From: NZQO01 sp964639255
Lineage (GTDB): Bacteria; Bacteroidota; Bacteroidia; Flavobacteriales; Flavobacteriaceae
NCBI GenBank assembly: GCA_964639255.1
Contig: CAZXDP010000041.1
Span: forward strand, 1 to 23,713
Reading direction: 5' to 3'
Length of the DNA stretch: 23,713 nt
Position numbers and translations under genes: made by a program. The notes beneath the pieces are model-generated. The model made no database searches. It was not told where the DNA came from and was given only the letters and a program-made list of their open reading frames with translations. Each line of letters starts with the position of its first letter. The first letter of the stretch is position 1. Of this stretch, positions 1 through 8,155 are shown piece after piece.

Positions 1-2129
1 AATAGCGTTTTTCTGTAGCCCGCCTTGACATTGATAACGGTATACGAATCACTGTACAGATTGTTGGCATCGGTAATGGGTTGACGGCCCACGTGTAAGA
101 GGTTTCCCAAAATATACATTCCCAATGAATGCTGAAGTTCAAGGCCCCCAGCAATTTTTTTATCGGGAACGCCGGTAAGGTCATTCCCAGAGAAATCTTC
201 TTCGCCATCCACAAAATCAATAAATTTATGGAAATTAAATTCGGCGGTGGCGTAACCTGACACAGTTAGTTTCGGACTGATTTTAGAGGTGGCATTGGCA
301 CCAAACTCCAAACCACGATTGTGGGTTTTACCCGCGTTGCGGCCTACAAATTGATCGTTACCAACACGTTCAGCCACCACCAAATCTGCGATGGAAATTA
401 AATAGGCAGCCGCCCTTAGCTGTAGTTTCCTTTCAAAAAATGAAGCGGTTGTCCCTAGCTCGTAATTCCAACCAATTTCGGGTCCGATATCGGTATTCAC
501 AACCCCCTCGGGCGTTAAGGTTTCCTCTAAGCTGGGATAATTGAACCCACGGCTCACATTGCCGAATACTTCCCAATTGTTGGTTGGTTCATATAGAAGA
601 TTGAAATTCGGAGCCAGAATAGTTTCAAAATCTCTATCGGCACTGGTATTGGCTTGGCCGGTATTGAAATTATCCACTAAATCATAATTAGTGGAGTTTA
701 CATTCAAACCTACTTCGGTTTTCCATTTTGAGGATAAGGGAATTATGGTCGTTACAAAAACATTCAGTTGTCTCCGTGTTTCATCGTTATTGCTTAACAA
801 TGAACCTTGTAGACTTCCGTTGCCATCATTTTCCTCGTATAAATTTTCGAACATTCGGCCTTGGTACTTGTCGATATATAGCTCACCGCCAAAACTCAGC
901 GAGGCATTTCTGCCAAGAACAGCGTATTGCTTTGCAAATATGGACCGGGCACCATAGCTATGCGTAAACTCCTCCAAGATATTGAAGGGTCGAGGTTCGT
1001 AGTGATCTAGGTAGGTATAAAAAAGACTCGTAGTGTTGTTGAAATTGTCAGAAAATGTACTTTCTAAACTAATTCCGGTCAAGGTTTCACGGTTTTCCTC
1101 GAAGCCCATAGCCTGTGCCCAGGTAAATGCAGCCTGGGTGGGGTCTTCTTGAAACGCTGTTTCGCCCAAGGAACTCGGTATTTGCGTAAAATTATCGGTA
1201 TGCCGCACGAGCAGTCCTAGCGTCCATATTTTGTTAAGTTTATAGTTTGAAGTAACCAAATAATTATTTCGGTTGTATCGGCTATTGTCGCGGAAGCCAT
1301 CCAACTGCAAATGGTCATAATTGATAAAGAGGGACAAATCGTTTTCCTTCAGCATGGCAGAAGCGCTATTTTTCAGCAACATAAAAGAGCCCACCGAAAA
1401 ATCATTTGAAATTTCGAGGGTGTCCTCCGCCATATTTTTCGTAGCCAAAATTAACGTACCGCCCAAATTGGTGCCATACTGCGTGGCCTTGGGACCTTTT
1501 ACCACTTCGATACTCGCCAGCGCATCGGCGTTATAGCTATCGATCTCCGTGGTGCCAGTACCATTGGTAATTGGTATTCCGTTGAAGTAGGCCCTAATTT
1601 TATTGGTACCAAAAAGTGTGCGGGACCCCACCCCCCGAATGGTGATGCGATTGGTATTTATCGCTCCACTTTGTATATAAACCCCTTCCGTCTGATTTAA
1701 GGGGTCTACTATATCCACAGGGTCAAATTGCTGAAGCCGTTCTTCCCTGATAGTCTGGGTTGGGATGAGCACACCGCTTTTCCTATTATAGACAGATGCC
1801 AGTAGCACGGTGGAGAGTTCGTTGGTTTCTGAAACTTTAATCAATTGAAAAACCTGATCGTTGCTTGAAATGATCGCTTTGGAAATAAAATATTCTGAAT
1901 GGGAAATGGTGACCGATACGGGTACCTGATACCGTGCGGGCAACAGGAAGATGCCCTTATTATTTGTGGTAGCGATCTTTTCATCCCCAACTAACACAGC
2001 GGCGCCCTTTATTGGGTTTTTATCTACGGTAGTTACCGTTCCCGAAATTTGGGCCTTTCCATAAAAAAATACGGTCAATAAAATGACCGTACCATATTTT
2101 TTGATGAGCCTGAACTGCCTATTGGTCAT
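1..2129 (-). CDS. TonB-dependent outer-membrane receptor, C-terminus cut by window edge
   Basis: Reading the complement from an ATG at 2129 gives an open frame of 709 codons that runs off the left edge. Residues 1-26 are a signal peptide ending near YGKAQ. Residues about 27-95 form a carboxypeptidase-regulatory-like domain (SGTVTTVDKNPIKGAAVLVG). About 115-230 is the plug, with ITIRGVGSR and VVKGPKATQYG, the usual plug signatures. The rest is alternating barrel strands, including GFNYPSLEETLTPEG and the NRGLEFGAN motif common in FecA-like receptors. Such receptors import scarce ligands (siderophores, cofactors, sugars) across the outer membrane using TonB energy. The start overlaps the stop of the upstream dehydrogenase gene by 11 bases, so the two are probably translationally coupled. 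The ligand cannot be read from sequence; the neighbour suggests PQQ or the enzyme's substrate. Perhaps 50-100 C-terminal residues are missing. Confidence 0.93.
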   Translation of the reverse strand, partial: MTNRQFRLIKKYGTVILLTVFFYGKAQISGTVTTVDKNPIKGAAVLVGDEKIATTNNKGIFLLPARYQVPVSVTISHSEYFISKAIISSNDQVFQLIKVSETNELSTVLLASVYNRKSGVLIPTQTIREERLQQFDPVDIVDPLNQTEGVYIQSGAINTNRITIRGVGSRTLFGTNKIRAYFNGIPITNGTGTTEIDSYNADALASIEVVKGPKATQYGTNLGGTLILATKNMAEDTLEISNDFSVGSFMLLKNSASAMLKENDLSLFINYDHLQLDGFRDNSRYNRNNYLVTSNYKLNKIWTLGLLVRHTDNFTQIPSSLGETAFQEDPTQAAFTWAQAMGFEENRETLTGISLESTFSDNFNNTTSLFYTYLDHYEPRPFNILEEFTHSYGARSIFAKQYAVLGRNASLSFGGELYIDKYQGRMFENLYEENDGNGSLQGSLLSNNDETRRQLNVFVTTIIPLSSKWKTEVGLNVNSTNYDLVDNFNTGQANTSADRDFETILAPNFNLLYEPTNNWEVFGNVSRGFNYPSLEETLTPEGVVNTDIGPEIGWNYELGTTASFFERKLQLRAAAYLISIADLVVAERVGNDQFVGRNAGKTHNRGLEFGANATSKISPKLTVSGYATAEFNFHKFIDFVDGEEDFSGNDLTGVPDKKIAGGLELQHSLGMYILGNLLHVGRQPITDANNLYSDSYTVINVKAGYRKTL

Positions 2130-3411
2130 AGCTCACTTTCCAAATAGCGCCGCCTGTATCGTCGTTTACTAAAAGAGATCCATCTGGGGCCACGGTTACC
2201 CCTACCGGGCGGCCATATACTAGAGAGCCGTCACCATCGGCAATGAATCCTGTGAGAAAATCGACTGGACTTGATGTTGGTTTTCCATTCTCAAAAGGTA
2301 TAAATACCACTTTATAGCCTGAAAAGTTTTTTCGGTTCCAAGAACCGTGCTGACCCACGAAAGCTCCATTTTTATACATTTCTGGAAACGCATTGGCATC
2401 GTAAAAAGTAAACCCTAATGACGCGGTGTGATTGCCTGTGGCAACATCGGGAACAATGGCTTGTTGCACCAATGAATCCACATTTGCATGAAGCCACCTG
2501 GGGTCTCGAATTTGCCCGAAATAAGAGTAGGGCCAACCGTAATAGCCGCCTTTCTGTACGCTAGTGATATAATCTGGCACTAGGTTATCGCCCAATTTAT
2601 CGCGTTCGTTCACCGCGGTCCAAAGCTCACCCGTAAACGGATTCCAGTCCATACCCACTGGATTACGGAGTCCATCTGCATATATAATCTCGCCCGAACC
2701 GTCCAGATTCACTTCTAGAATGTTGGCCCGTCGTATTTCCTCTTCCAACCCATATTCACCCACATTGCTGGCAGAGCCTACCGAAATATAAATCTTGTCC
2801 TTGGCTTCATTTGATATGATGTTGCGCGTCCAGTGATTGTTATAGCCGCCTGCGGGGAGGGTTTTAATTTTTTCACCTTGCACATCGTTAAGGTTGGTTT
2901 GCCCAGCCTGATACGGATAACGATAGAGCCCATCGGTATTGGCAACGTAGAAGTAATTGTCCACCACGAGCATGCCAAAGGGTAAATTTAGATTTTCCAA
3001 AAAAGTTTCCCTTATCTCGAAAGTACCATCATTATTCTGGTCGCGAAGTATGGTAATGCGGTTCGCGCTGTTTTTCTTGTTGCTTTCAACCACGAAAATA
3101 TCGTTGTTTGGGGCGATATACGTCCAACGTGGATTGTCAAAACCATGGGCATACTTGGTAACCGTAAATCCTGGAGGGGCCTTGGGGAGCTGTCCTTCAG
3201 GCCACTCGGTTAATTTTGATATTTTCGCGGTAGACTCGGTTGCGTAGGGAGCCGCGAGGGTTAACGGACCAACAGCGGTCTGTACCGTGGTGGGTTGGTA
3301 CCCAACCTCTGGCGCTTCCAAATCTGGTTCGGCTTTTATTTCGCCCGCAATTTGCTTGCAGGAGATAAGCGATAGGAATAGAAGCGGTAGGAGTAGGATT
3401 TTCTTCAGCAT
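2119..3411 (-). CDS. PQQ-dependent sugar (L-sorbosone-type) dehydrogenase, lipoprotein
   Basis: 430 residues. The N-terminus is a lipoprotein signal with lipobox LISC and Cys18, so the enzyme is probably anchored in the periplasm or outer membrane. The body is a six-bladed beta-propeller of the glucose/sorbosone dehydrogenase family: PRWTYIAPNNDIFVVES (blade 1), NHWTRNI with His193, GLRNPVGMDW with Arg249, KGGYYGWPYSYFG, and a last blade RPVGVTVAPDGSLLVNDD. His193 and Arg249 lie in segments resembling those of soluble glucose dehydrogenase that contact the active site and PQQ; this mapping is from memory of the family. The family oxidises aldoses or sorbosone using PQQ and passes electrons to the respiratory chain. 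It is the first gene of a two-gene unit with the TonB receptor. The actual substrate is unknown, and some family members have no proven PQQ dependence. Confidence 0.88.
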   Translation of the reverse strand: MLKKILLLPLLFLSLISCKQIAGEIKAEPDLEAPEVGYQPTTVQTAVGPLTLAAPYATESTAKISKLTEWPEGQLPKAPPGFTVTKYAHGFDNPRWTYIAPNNDIFVVESNKKNSANRITILRDQNNDGTFEIRETFLENLNLPFGMLVVDNYFYVANTDGLYRYPYQAGQTNLNDVQGEKIKTLPAGGYNNHWTRNIISNEAKDKIYISVGSASNVGEYGLEEEIRRANILEVNLDGSGEIIYADGLRNPVGMDWNPFTGELWTAVNERDKLGDNLVPDYITSVQKGGYYGWPYSYFGQIRDPRWLHANVDSLVQQAIVPDVATGNHTASLGFTFYDANAFPEMYKNGAFVGQHGSWNRKNFSGYKVVFIPFENGKPTSSPVDFLTGFIADGDGSLVYGRPVGVTVAPDGSLLVNDDTGGAIWKVSYDQ

Positions 3412-3427
3412 TATTATTGATTTTACC

Positions 3428-3458
3428 TAAAGTTACTCAGCCGAAAGCTGCCAACCAA
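3428..3458 (-). promoter_or_regulatory. Possible promoter of the dehydrogenase-receptor unit
   Basis: On the complement, TAACTTTA (3435-3428) resembles the Bacteroidota -7 box TAnnTTTG with one mismatch. A TTG lies 20 bases upstream (3458-3456). The implied leader to the ATG at 3411 would be only about 10 bases, so this is a weak call. Confidence 0.28.
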
Positions 3459-3556
3459 TTCATCTGCTAAAGTTTACCATAACTTTAACGAAGCTAAAGA
3501 AGTGTAACGAATTTGGTAAAATTCAGTCTAATAGGCATCATAAACATTTTAAAAAC

Positions 3557-3682
3557 GTGGAAAAGGATAACGAAACGGAACAAGACCCTGGCTTGAAACA
3601 GCTCCTCATACCTTTGTTGCTATTTGTTGGGGTGGCGGTAATCGCTTATCTAGTTGCTACGTGGCTATTTCGAATTTTTTAA
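3557..3682 (+). CDS. Small single-pass membrane peptide (41 aa), unrecognised
   Basis: A GTG at 3557 opens a 41-codon frame ending in TAA at 3680. The first 12 or so residues are charged and acidic (EKDNETEQDPG). They are followed by KQ and an uninterrupted hydrophobic stretch of about 25 residues (LLIPLLLFVGVAVIAYLVAT), and the chain ends WLFRIF. This is a classic one-helix inner-membrane miniprotein, N-terminus probably inside if KQ and the acidic tail stay cytoplasmic. No in-frame ATG lies close upstream, so GTG is the likeliest start. It lies 25 bases before the DUF4870 gene on the same strand, so co-transcription is likely. I do not recognise a family. The amino acid pattern, not just the open frame, is what makes me believe it. 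Confidence 0.6.
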   Translation: MEKDNETEQDPGLKQLLIPLLLFVGVAVIAYLVATWLFRIF

Positions 3683-3707
3683 TCAACATCAATCAATCAA
3701 TCAAAAA

Positions 3708-4070
3708 ATGGAAGTAATTAATCACACCGAGAAAAGAACCGATACCCAATTGTTGGTGGTTACCCACCTTACCCAATTGCTGTATTACGTAACAGGTTTT
3801 GGCGGACTTATTGTTCCCCTTATAATTTGGCTCACCCAGAAAGATAAAGTGGTGGGTATGGACGAGCACGGCAAGGCCATCGTGAACTTTCAGATTAGCT
3901 TGATACTGTTCACCATCATCAGCATTCCGGCCATATTATTGTTGGGCTTGGGCATCTTGATGCTCATCGCACTTTGTATCTTAGGGTTTGTCATTCCGGT
4001 GATCAATGCCGTTAAGGCCAGCAATGGCGAATCGCCTACCTATTTTTTGACCATTCGGTTTATCAGCTAG
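3708..4070 (+). CDS. DUF4870 family membrane protein (120 aa)
   Basis: The start chosen is the ATG at 3708 (MEVINHTEKRTDTQ). A longer open frame exists upstream, but it runs through the end of the small peptide gene in another frame, and the A-rich leader directly before 3708 is typical for this phylum. Hydrophobic segments fall at roughly residues 15-42 (LVVTHLTQLLYYVTG then LIVPLIIWL) and 60-100 (ISLILFTIISIPAILLLG then IALCILGFVIPVINAV). Conserved features of DUF4870 are visible: HLTQLL, VPLIIWLTQKDK, HGKAIVNFQISL, and the C-terminal tyrosine-rich PTYFLTIRFI. Function is unknown; these are small integral membrane proteins found widely. A hairpin terminator follows, so the small peptide gene plus this one form a compact unit. 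Confidence 0.85.
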   Translation: MEVINHTEKRTDTQLLVVTHLTQLLYYVTGFGGLIVPLIIWLTQKDKVVGMDEHGKAIVNFQISLILFTIISIPAILLLGLGILMLIALCILGFVIPVINAVKASNGESPTYFLTIRFIS

Positions 4071-4090
4071 CTAAGGTTTAAATATCCCAT

Positions 4091-4118
4091 AAAAAAACCC
4101 GCTACAAGGCGGGTCTTT
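4091..4118. terminator. Bidirectional rho-independent terminator
   Basis: Inverted repeat ACCCGC (4097-4102) and GCGGGT (4109-4114) with a 6-base loop. It is flanked by seven A on the left (4091-4097) and a CTTTTC tract on the right, so it can end transcripts of both convergent genes, DUF4870 (plus) and dnaN (minus). Confidence 0.85.
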
Positions 4119-4137
4119 TCATTTTATAAAATAGCTT

Positions 4138-5256
4138 TTAATTATTGAGCATCACCGGCATTACGAGCATGGTTACCTGTTCGCCCTCGTCAAGGCCATC
4201 AACGGGCGTAAGGATTCCTGCACGATTGGGAAGGCTCATCTCAAGGGAAACTTCATCGCTTGTAAGATTATTCAACATTTCCGTCAGGAAACGAGAGTTG
4301 AAGCCAATTTGCATATCATCACCCCGGTAATCGCAGGTAAGGCGTTCTTCGGCTTTGTTGCTGTAGTCTACGTCCTCGGCAGAAATATTCAATTCGGCCC
4401 CTGCAATTTTCAACCGTATTTGATGGGTAGTCTTATTGCTGAAAATGCTCACCCGGCGCACGCTGTTTAAAAACTGGTTGCGGTCTATGGTAAGCTGGTT
4501 TGGGTTTTCCTTCGGGATGACCGCCTCATAATTAGGATACTTTCCATCGATGAGTCGGCATACCATTTGGGTATTCTCGAAGATAAACTTGGCATTGCTA
4601 TCGTTATACTCGATGGTAACGTCTTCTTCGCTCCCTGCCAGAATGCTCTTGAGCAGGTTGAGCGGTTTCTTCGGCATAATGAACTCTGCGGTTTGCGACG
4701 CGGTTACATCCTCTCGAGTGTATTTTACCAATTTATGGGCATCGGTGGCCACGAAGGTAAGGTTGTCTGTAGAAAATTGAAAGAACACACCACTCATTAC
4801 CGGACGAAGGTCGTCATTGCCACTGGCAAAAATGGTCTTGCTAATGGCCGTCGCCAGGATATCGCCCTGTACGGTGGTCGCCGAAGGATCTTGAAGCTCT
4901 ACTGCCTTGGGAAAGTCGTCGCTGCTGGCGTAAGCCAGGGCGTACTTCCCGTGGTTGCTGCTAATTTCAACGGTGTTGTTATCGGCAACGGTAAAAGTTA
5001 GCGGTTGCTCTGGGAATGTTTTCAATGTGTCCAGCAACAGCCGAGCCGGTATACACACATCGCCCGTTTCGCTGCTATCTACTTCCAGTTTTGAGGAGAT
5101 TGTCGTCTCAAGATCGGAAGCTGAAACCGTAAGCGAGGTACCATCCAGCTCAAACAGAAAATTATCTAATATGGGAAGGGTGTTGTTGTTGTTAATAATG
5201 CCACCCAATACTTGCAGTTGCTTTAGTAAGTAAGAACTCGATACAATGAATTTCAT
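4138..5256 (-). CDS. dnaN: DNA polymerase III subunit beta (sliding clamp)
   Basis: 372 residues from ATG at 5256 (MKFIVSSSYLLKQLQVLGGI), the usual clamp length (E. coli 366). The open frame extends 21 codons further upstream, but the likely promoter -7 box lies inside that extension, which supports 5256. Three clamp domains of about 120 residues follow: LPILDNFLFELDGTSLTVSASDLETTI in domain 1, LRPVMSGVFFQF...FVATDAHKLVKY in domain 2, and LIDGKYPNYEAVIPKENPN leading into domain 3, ending VTMLVMPVMLNN. The homodimer encircles DNA and tethers the replicative polymerase. It lies 109 bases after gldG on the same strand and is not next to dnaA here. Confidence 0.98.
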   Translation of the reverse strand: MKFIVSSSYLLKQLQVLGGIINNNNTLPILDNFLFELDGTSLTVSASDLETTISSKLEVDSSETGDVCIPARLLLDTLKTFPEQPLTFTVADNNTVEISSNHGKYALAYASSDDFPKAVELQDPSATTVQGDILATAISKTIFASGNDDLRPVMSGVFFQFSTDNLTFVATDAHKLVKYTREDVTASQTAEFIMPKKPLNLLKSILAGSEEDVTIEYNDSNAKFIFENTQMVCRLIDGKYPNYEAVIPKENPNQLTIDRNQFLNSVRRVSIFSNKTTHQIRLKIAGAELNISAEDVDYSNKAEERLTCDYRGDDMQIGFNSRFLTEMLNNLTSDEVSLEMSLPNRAGILTPVDGLDEGEQVTMLVMPVMLNN

Positions 5257-5318
5257 GCGCTCTAATTTGCAGGAATAAGTTGAATTAGTTAGTACCGAAT
5301 TCTCTTCGGTAGTACCCA

Positions 5319-5349
5319 CAAAGATATTCCAAATAGCACGTTTCGAAAA
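5319..5349 (-). promoter_or_regulatory. Promoter of dnaN
   Basis: On the complement, TATCTTTG (5326-5319) matches the Bacteroidota -7 consensus TAnnTTTG exactly. TTTT (5349-5346), near the -33 consensus TTTG, is exactly 19 bases upstream. Transcription would begin about 5312, giving a leader of about 55 bases before the ATG at 5256. It allows dnaN expression independent of gldFG. Confidence 0.6.
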
Positions 5350-5365
5350 ACTAACTTATTAACAG

Positions 5366-7048
5366 TTAGCGAGCGTACCTGCGCCTTCGCACGTACTGGA
5401 ACAGCAGACCGAAAAGAAGCAGTAACGCCAACGGTAGCAATAGGTTGAGCAATTGCCATTTCGTACGCTCTTGTGCGGTTTTGGGCATATCTAGAAACGC
5501 CACGGCAATTTCCTTGGTGCGAATGTTTATAAGTCCGCGGTCGTCCAATAGATAATTTACCGAGTTGAGCAAGAATTCCTTGTTGCCATAAAACGTACCT
5601 GTCCATTTGTCGAAACCGAGCTCCAGGGGGCTATCCTGATCCAACTGATTTTTGATTACATCGCCATCACTAACCACCATCATTTTGGTGGGTAACGAGG
5701 TTTCCCTAGGCGCATTGAGAGAAAATGGTTTTAACCTATTGGTATAGACCGAGGCAAACGAACCCTCAAGCAGTACGGCTAAGGGTAGCTCACCGGCTGT
5801 AAACTCGTTTGCACTGGGGCCTTCATTTACAATGCGTAGGTTCTTTGGTATCTCCACATCCATATCTAATTCTTGGGGCAAGCCCATTTGCTGGCTCAAT
5901 GGAGAGGTGGAGAGCAAAATAGTTTTTTCGATGCCATTGGGCAGTGTGTCTATGGCGCTCGCATATTCAAATTTTACGGCTTCCATATTGGTCACCACGG
6001 GATGATCGCTGGCGCTAGTCGATAACGGAAAGTAAAACCACGGATATCTATTGTATTGGGCCTCTCGATTCTCGCCACTTGCCAATAGAATAGGGGCAGA
6101 GTAGAGGTCCTTTACCAAATTGGTGTTTACCCGAACGCCGTACTTAAAGAAGAAATCGGTTAGGTTTAGGTCTAGACCAAAGGCGAACAATAACCCCGTT
6201 TGCGGATCGCGCTGCATATGGGAGCCATCCACAAGCCAAAGCGATGCGCCGCCCTGCATGGTATATTGATCCAAAATATATTTCTCGTTATCGCTAAAAG
6301 GTTCCGATGGCTTTGCCGATACGACCAAATCAAACTCCTGCAATTGTTCCAATGTTCTTTGCGGCGCTGTTTGCGCTGAGTCTAGCGTGAAGGGTGCGAT
6401 GTGGTAGTACTCACCTACGGTCCGCAAAAAGTCGGCAATGTAGCGGTCGCCCAATTGTCCGTTTCCTTTTAAAATGGCAATTTTCTTGCTCTTGGGTGTT
6501 ACCAATTTATTGAAGGCATCGGTGAATGCATATTCCAGATTTTGGAGGGAACTGTTTACGCGTTCTTCGGTAGTGGCTCCCAACTGGTTTTTCAGCAAGG
6601 GAATTTTAACCGTCCTACCCTTATATGAGGCTAATGCCCACGGAAACACTGTCTCCGTAGTAATGCGTCCGCCTTCGCGCACTTCCACCTGTGCGCCCGC
6701 CATATTGCGCTGTACAAATTCTTGCTGAAGGCCTTGGGCATCCTCAACCTCCAATGGATCGATAAACGTAACATTCAAGTTTGGATTAACAGTCTTGAAT
6801 TCTTCCAGCAATTGTGCCGTTTCATTTCTAAGTCTCCTAAATTCCGAAGGCAAGCTCCCTTCAAGGAAAACATCGATGGAAAGAGGTGATTCCACAGGAC
6901 CCAATATGTCTTTCGATGTTTCGGAAAGTGTATACCGTTGGTCTTCGGTGAGATCGATGCGTTCGTATATGGTTGCGCTGAGTATATTCAGCAAAACCAA
7001 CCCAAACAGCACGGCTACGAAGCGATAAGTAGAGGTAGTACGTTTCAT
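5366..7048 (-). CDS. gldG: Gliding-motility ABC transporter auxiliary/substrate-binding subunit GldG
   Basis: 560 residues. One transmembrane segment lies near the N-terminus (residues about 9-28, YRFVAVLFGLVLLNILSA), followed by YERIDLTEDQRYTLSE, a hallmark of GldG and related ABC auxiliary proteins (DUF4350/ABC_transp_aux). A second lies at the C-terminus (about 534-552, LLPLALLLLFGLLFQYV), then a basic tail RRRRYAR. The large region between is periplasmic. GldG works with permease GldF and ATPase GldA in a transporter needed for gliding in Flavobacterium johnsoniae; its cargo is unknown. Its ATG overlaps the gldF TGA in an ATGA arrangement (7045-7048), showing translational coupling. gldA is not in this window. 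Confidence 0.95.
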   Translation of the reverse strand: MKRTTSTYRFVAVLFGLVLLNILSATIYERIDLTEDQRYTLSETSKDILGPVESPLSIDVFLEGSLPSEFRRLRNETAQLLEEFKTVNPNLNVTFIDPLEVEDAQGLQQEFVQRNMAGAQVEVREGGRITTETVFPWALASYKGRTVKIPLLKNQLGATTEERVNSSLQNLEYAFTDAFNKLVTPKSKKIAILKGNGQLGDRYIADFLRTVGEYYHIAPFTLDSAQTAPQRTLEQLQEFDLVVSAKPSEPFSDNEKYILDQYTMQGGASLWLVDGSHMQRDPQTGLLFAFGLDLNLTDFFFKYGVRVNTNLVKDLYSAPILLASGENREAQYNRYPWFYFPLSTSASDHPVVTNMEAVKFEYASAIDTLPNGIEKTILLSTSPLSQQMGLPQELDMDVEIPKNLRIVNEGPSANEFTAGELPLAVLLEGSFASVYTNRLKPFSLNAPRETSLPTKMMVVSDGDVIKNQLDQDSPLELGFDKWTGTFYGNKEFLLNSVNYLLDDRGLINIRTKEIAVAFLDMPKTAQERTKWQLLNLLLPLALLLLFGLLFQYVRRRRYAR

Positions 7049-7764
7049 TGGCGCTGTCTTTGAAGTTTGAACACAGTGGCTGATAAGAAAACTCCCGCTA
7101 CGCTAACAAAATAGACTACATCCCTCGTGTCCAATACGCCACGTGCCACACTGTTGTAATGGTGTCTCATGCCTAACTGCTCTATCCATCCCGGGGTTCC
7201 GAGTTCGGCAATTCCCTCAAAACCATAGTATAGAAAAAAGCTGAGCAGCACCGCCGTTAAAAATGCAACTATTTGGTTTTCAGAAAGTGTGGAGGCAAAG
7301 ATGCCAATCGCGGTATAGGCCGCAGCGAGCAGCAAAAGTCCAATATACGACCCTACCGTACTGCCACTATCTAAGTTACCCGTAGGATTTCCCAATGCTG
7401 AAATTGTGTAGATATAGAGCATTGTGGGAACAAGGGCTATAACGAGCAGCACCAACGAGGCCAGGTATTTTCCTAGAACGAGATCGAACAGTGATAGGGG
7501 TTTTGTAAATAAGAGTTCCAAAGTGCCAAGGCGCAGCTCTTCGCTAAAGGCGCGCATGGTTACGGCGGGAATAAGAAAGAGAAAAATCCATGGTGCCAAT
7601 TCGAAGAAAGGAGCGAGGTCTGCAAACCCCGAATCAAAAATGTTGTATTCGCCGGGGAAAACCCAAAGAAACAATCCATTGATTACCAAGAAGAGTCCAA
7701 TGACCAGATAGCCAATAGTACTTGAAAAAAATGCTGTGATCTCTTTTTTTATGATCGCCACCAT
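7045..7764 (-). CDS. gldF: Gliding-motility ABC transporter permease GldF
   Basis: 239 residues, an ABC-2 type permease with about six hydrophobic segments. The start MVAIIKKEITAFFSS leads into IGYLVIGLFLVINGLFLWVF, and RAFSEELRLGTLELLFTKPL is the typical cytosolic ABC-2 coupling segment before the second helix pair. Later helices include LASLVLLVIALVPTMLYIYT and IVAFLTAVLLSFFLYYGFEG. GldF forms the membrane channel of the GldA-GldF-GldG transporter. It overlaps gldG by 4 bases. A 72-base gap separates it from the upstream monooxygenase gene; I found no exact -7 box there, so read-through from the SAM hydrolase promoter is plausible. Confidence 0.95.
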   Translation of the reverse strand: MVAIIKKEITAFFSSTIGYLVIGLFLVINGLFLWVFPGEYNIFDSGFADLAPFFELAPWIFLFLIPAVTMRAFSEELRLGTLELLFTKPLSLFDLVLGKYLASLVLLVIALVPTMLYIYTISALGNPTGNLDSGSTVGSYIGLLLLAAAYTAIGIFASTLSENQIVAFLTAVLLSFFLYYGFEGIAELGTPGWIEQLGMRHHYNSVARGVLDTRDVVYFVSVAGVFLSATVFKLQRQRQ

Positions 7765-7836
7765 GGGGATACGTTGTTTTTTATCTCTATATGTAAAGTG
7801 TATTGCCAGATTTTCAAAGCAGCCAATGAGTAGCTG

Positions 7837-8133
7837 CTAATCCAATCGATGGAGGGTGTCAACACTCCAAGCTTGGGCCTTTTTTTGAAATTTTTCCTTC
7901 GTGGCCCGCCATACCTTACCAAACAGTTCGCTATGCCGATATGCATCCAAATGCGCTTCTGTCTCCCAACGGCTATAGGTAAAAAAGATTGTGCTATCGT
8001 TTTTATCCCGATACAGCTCAAGGAATTGGCAACCCGGAAAATTTCGGATGTGCTGCTTCACTTCCTGAAAATGGGACAGGAAGGAAGGTATTTCCGAAGA
8101 TTTGAATTCCATTTTTACGATTCGTGTAAACAT
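7837..8133 (-). CDS. Antibiotic biosynthesis monooxygenase (ABM) family protein, 98 aa
   Basis: A single ABM domain fills the whole protein: MFTRIVKMEFKSSEIPSFLSHF (strand and helix 1), RNFPGCQFLELYRDKND (strand 2 with the family's G-C/S-x-x-L-x-L-Y/F pattern), IFFTYSRWETEAHLDAYRHS (strand 3, W-E-x-x-x-x-L-x-x-Y/H) and a terminal helix. Members are dimeric ferredoxin-like folds; some are cofactor-free quinol monooxygenases, others have no known substrate. It lies 22 bases after the SAM hydrolase gene, so the two are co-transcribed. A second in-frame Met at residue 8 is a possible alternative start. Its specific role is not readable from sequence. Confidence 0.88.
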   Translation of the reverse strand: MFTRIVKMEFKSSEIPSFLSHFQEVKQHIRNFPGCQFLELYRDKNDSTIFFTYSRWETEAHLDAYRHSELFGKVWRATKEKFQKKAQAWSVDTLHRLD

Positions 8134-8155
8134 AATTGTTTCTTAAAGTGCAAAC

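Noticed and set aside
3654..3707. N-terminal extension of the DUF4870 protein from 3654
   Set aside because: It overlaps the small peptide gene in another frame, has no DUF4870 character, and a well-placed ATG with an A-rich leader is at 3708.
4567..5001. 144-codon plus-strand open frame inside dnaN
   Set aside because: Antisense shadow of a strongly conserved gene, with no recognisable domain or start signal.
5257..5319. 21-residue N-terminal extension of DnaN
   Set aside because: The canonical clamp start MKFIVSSS is at 5256, and the exact -7 promoter box overlaps the would-be upstream ATG.
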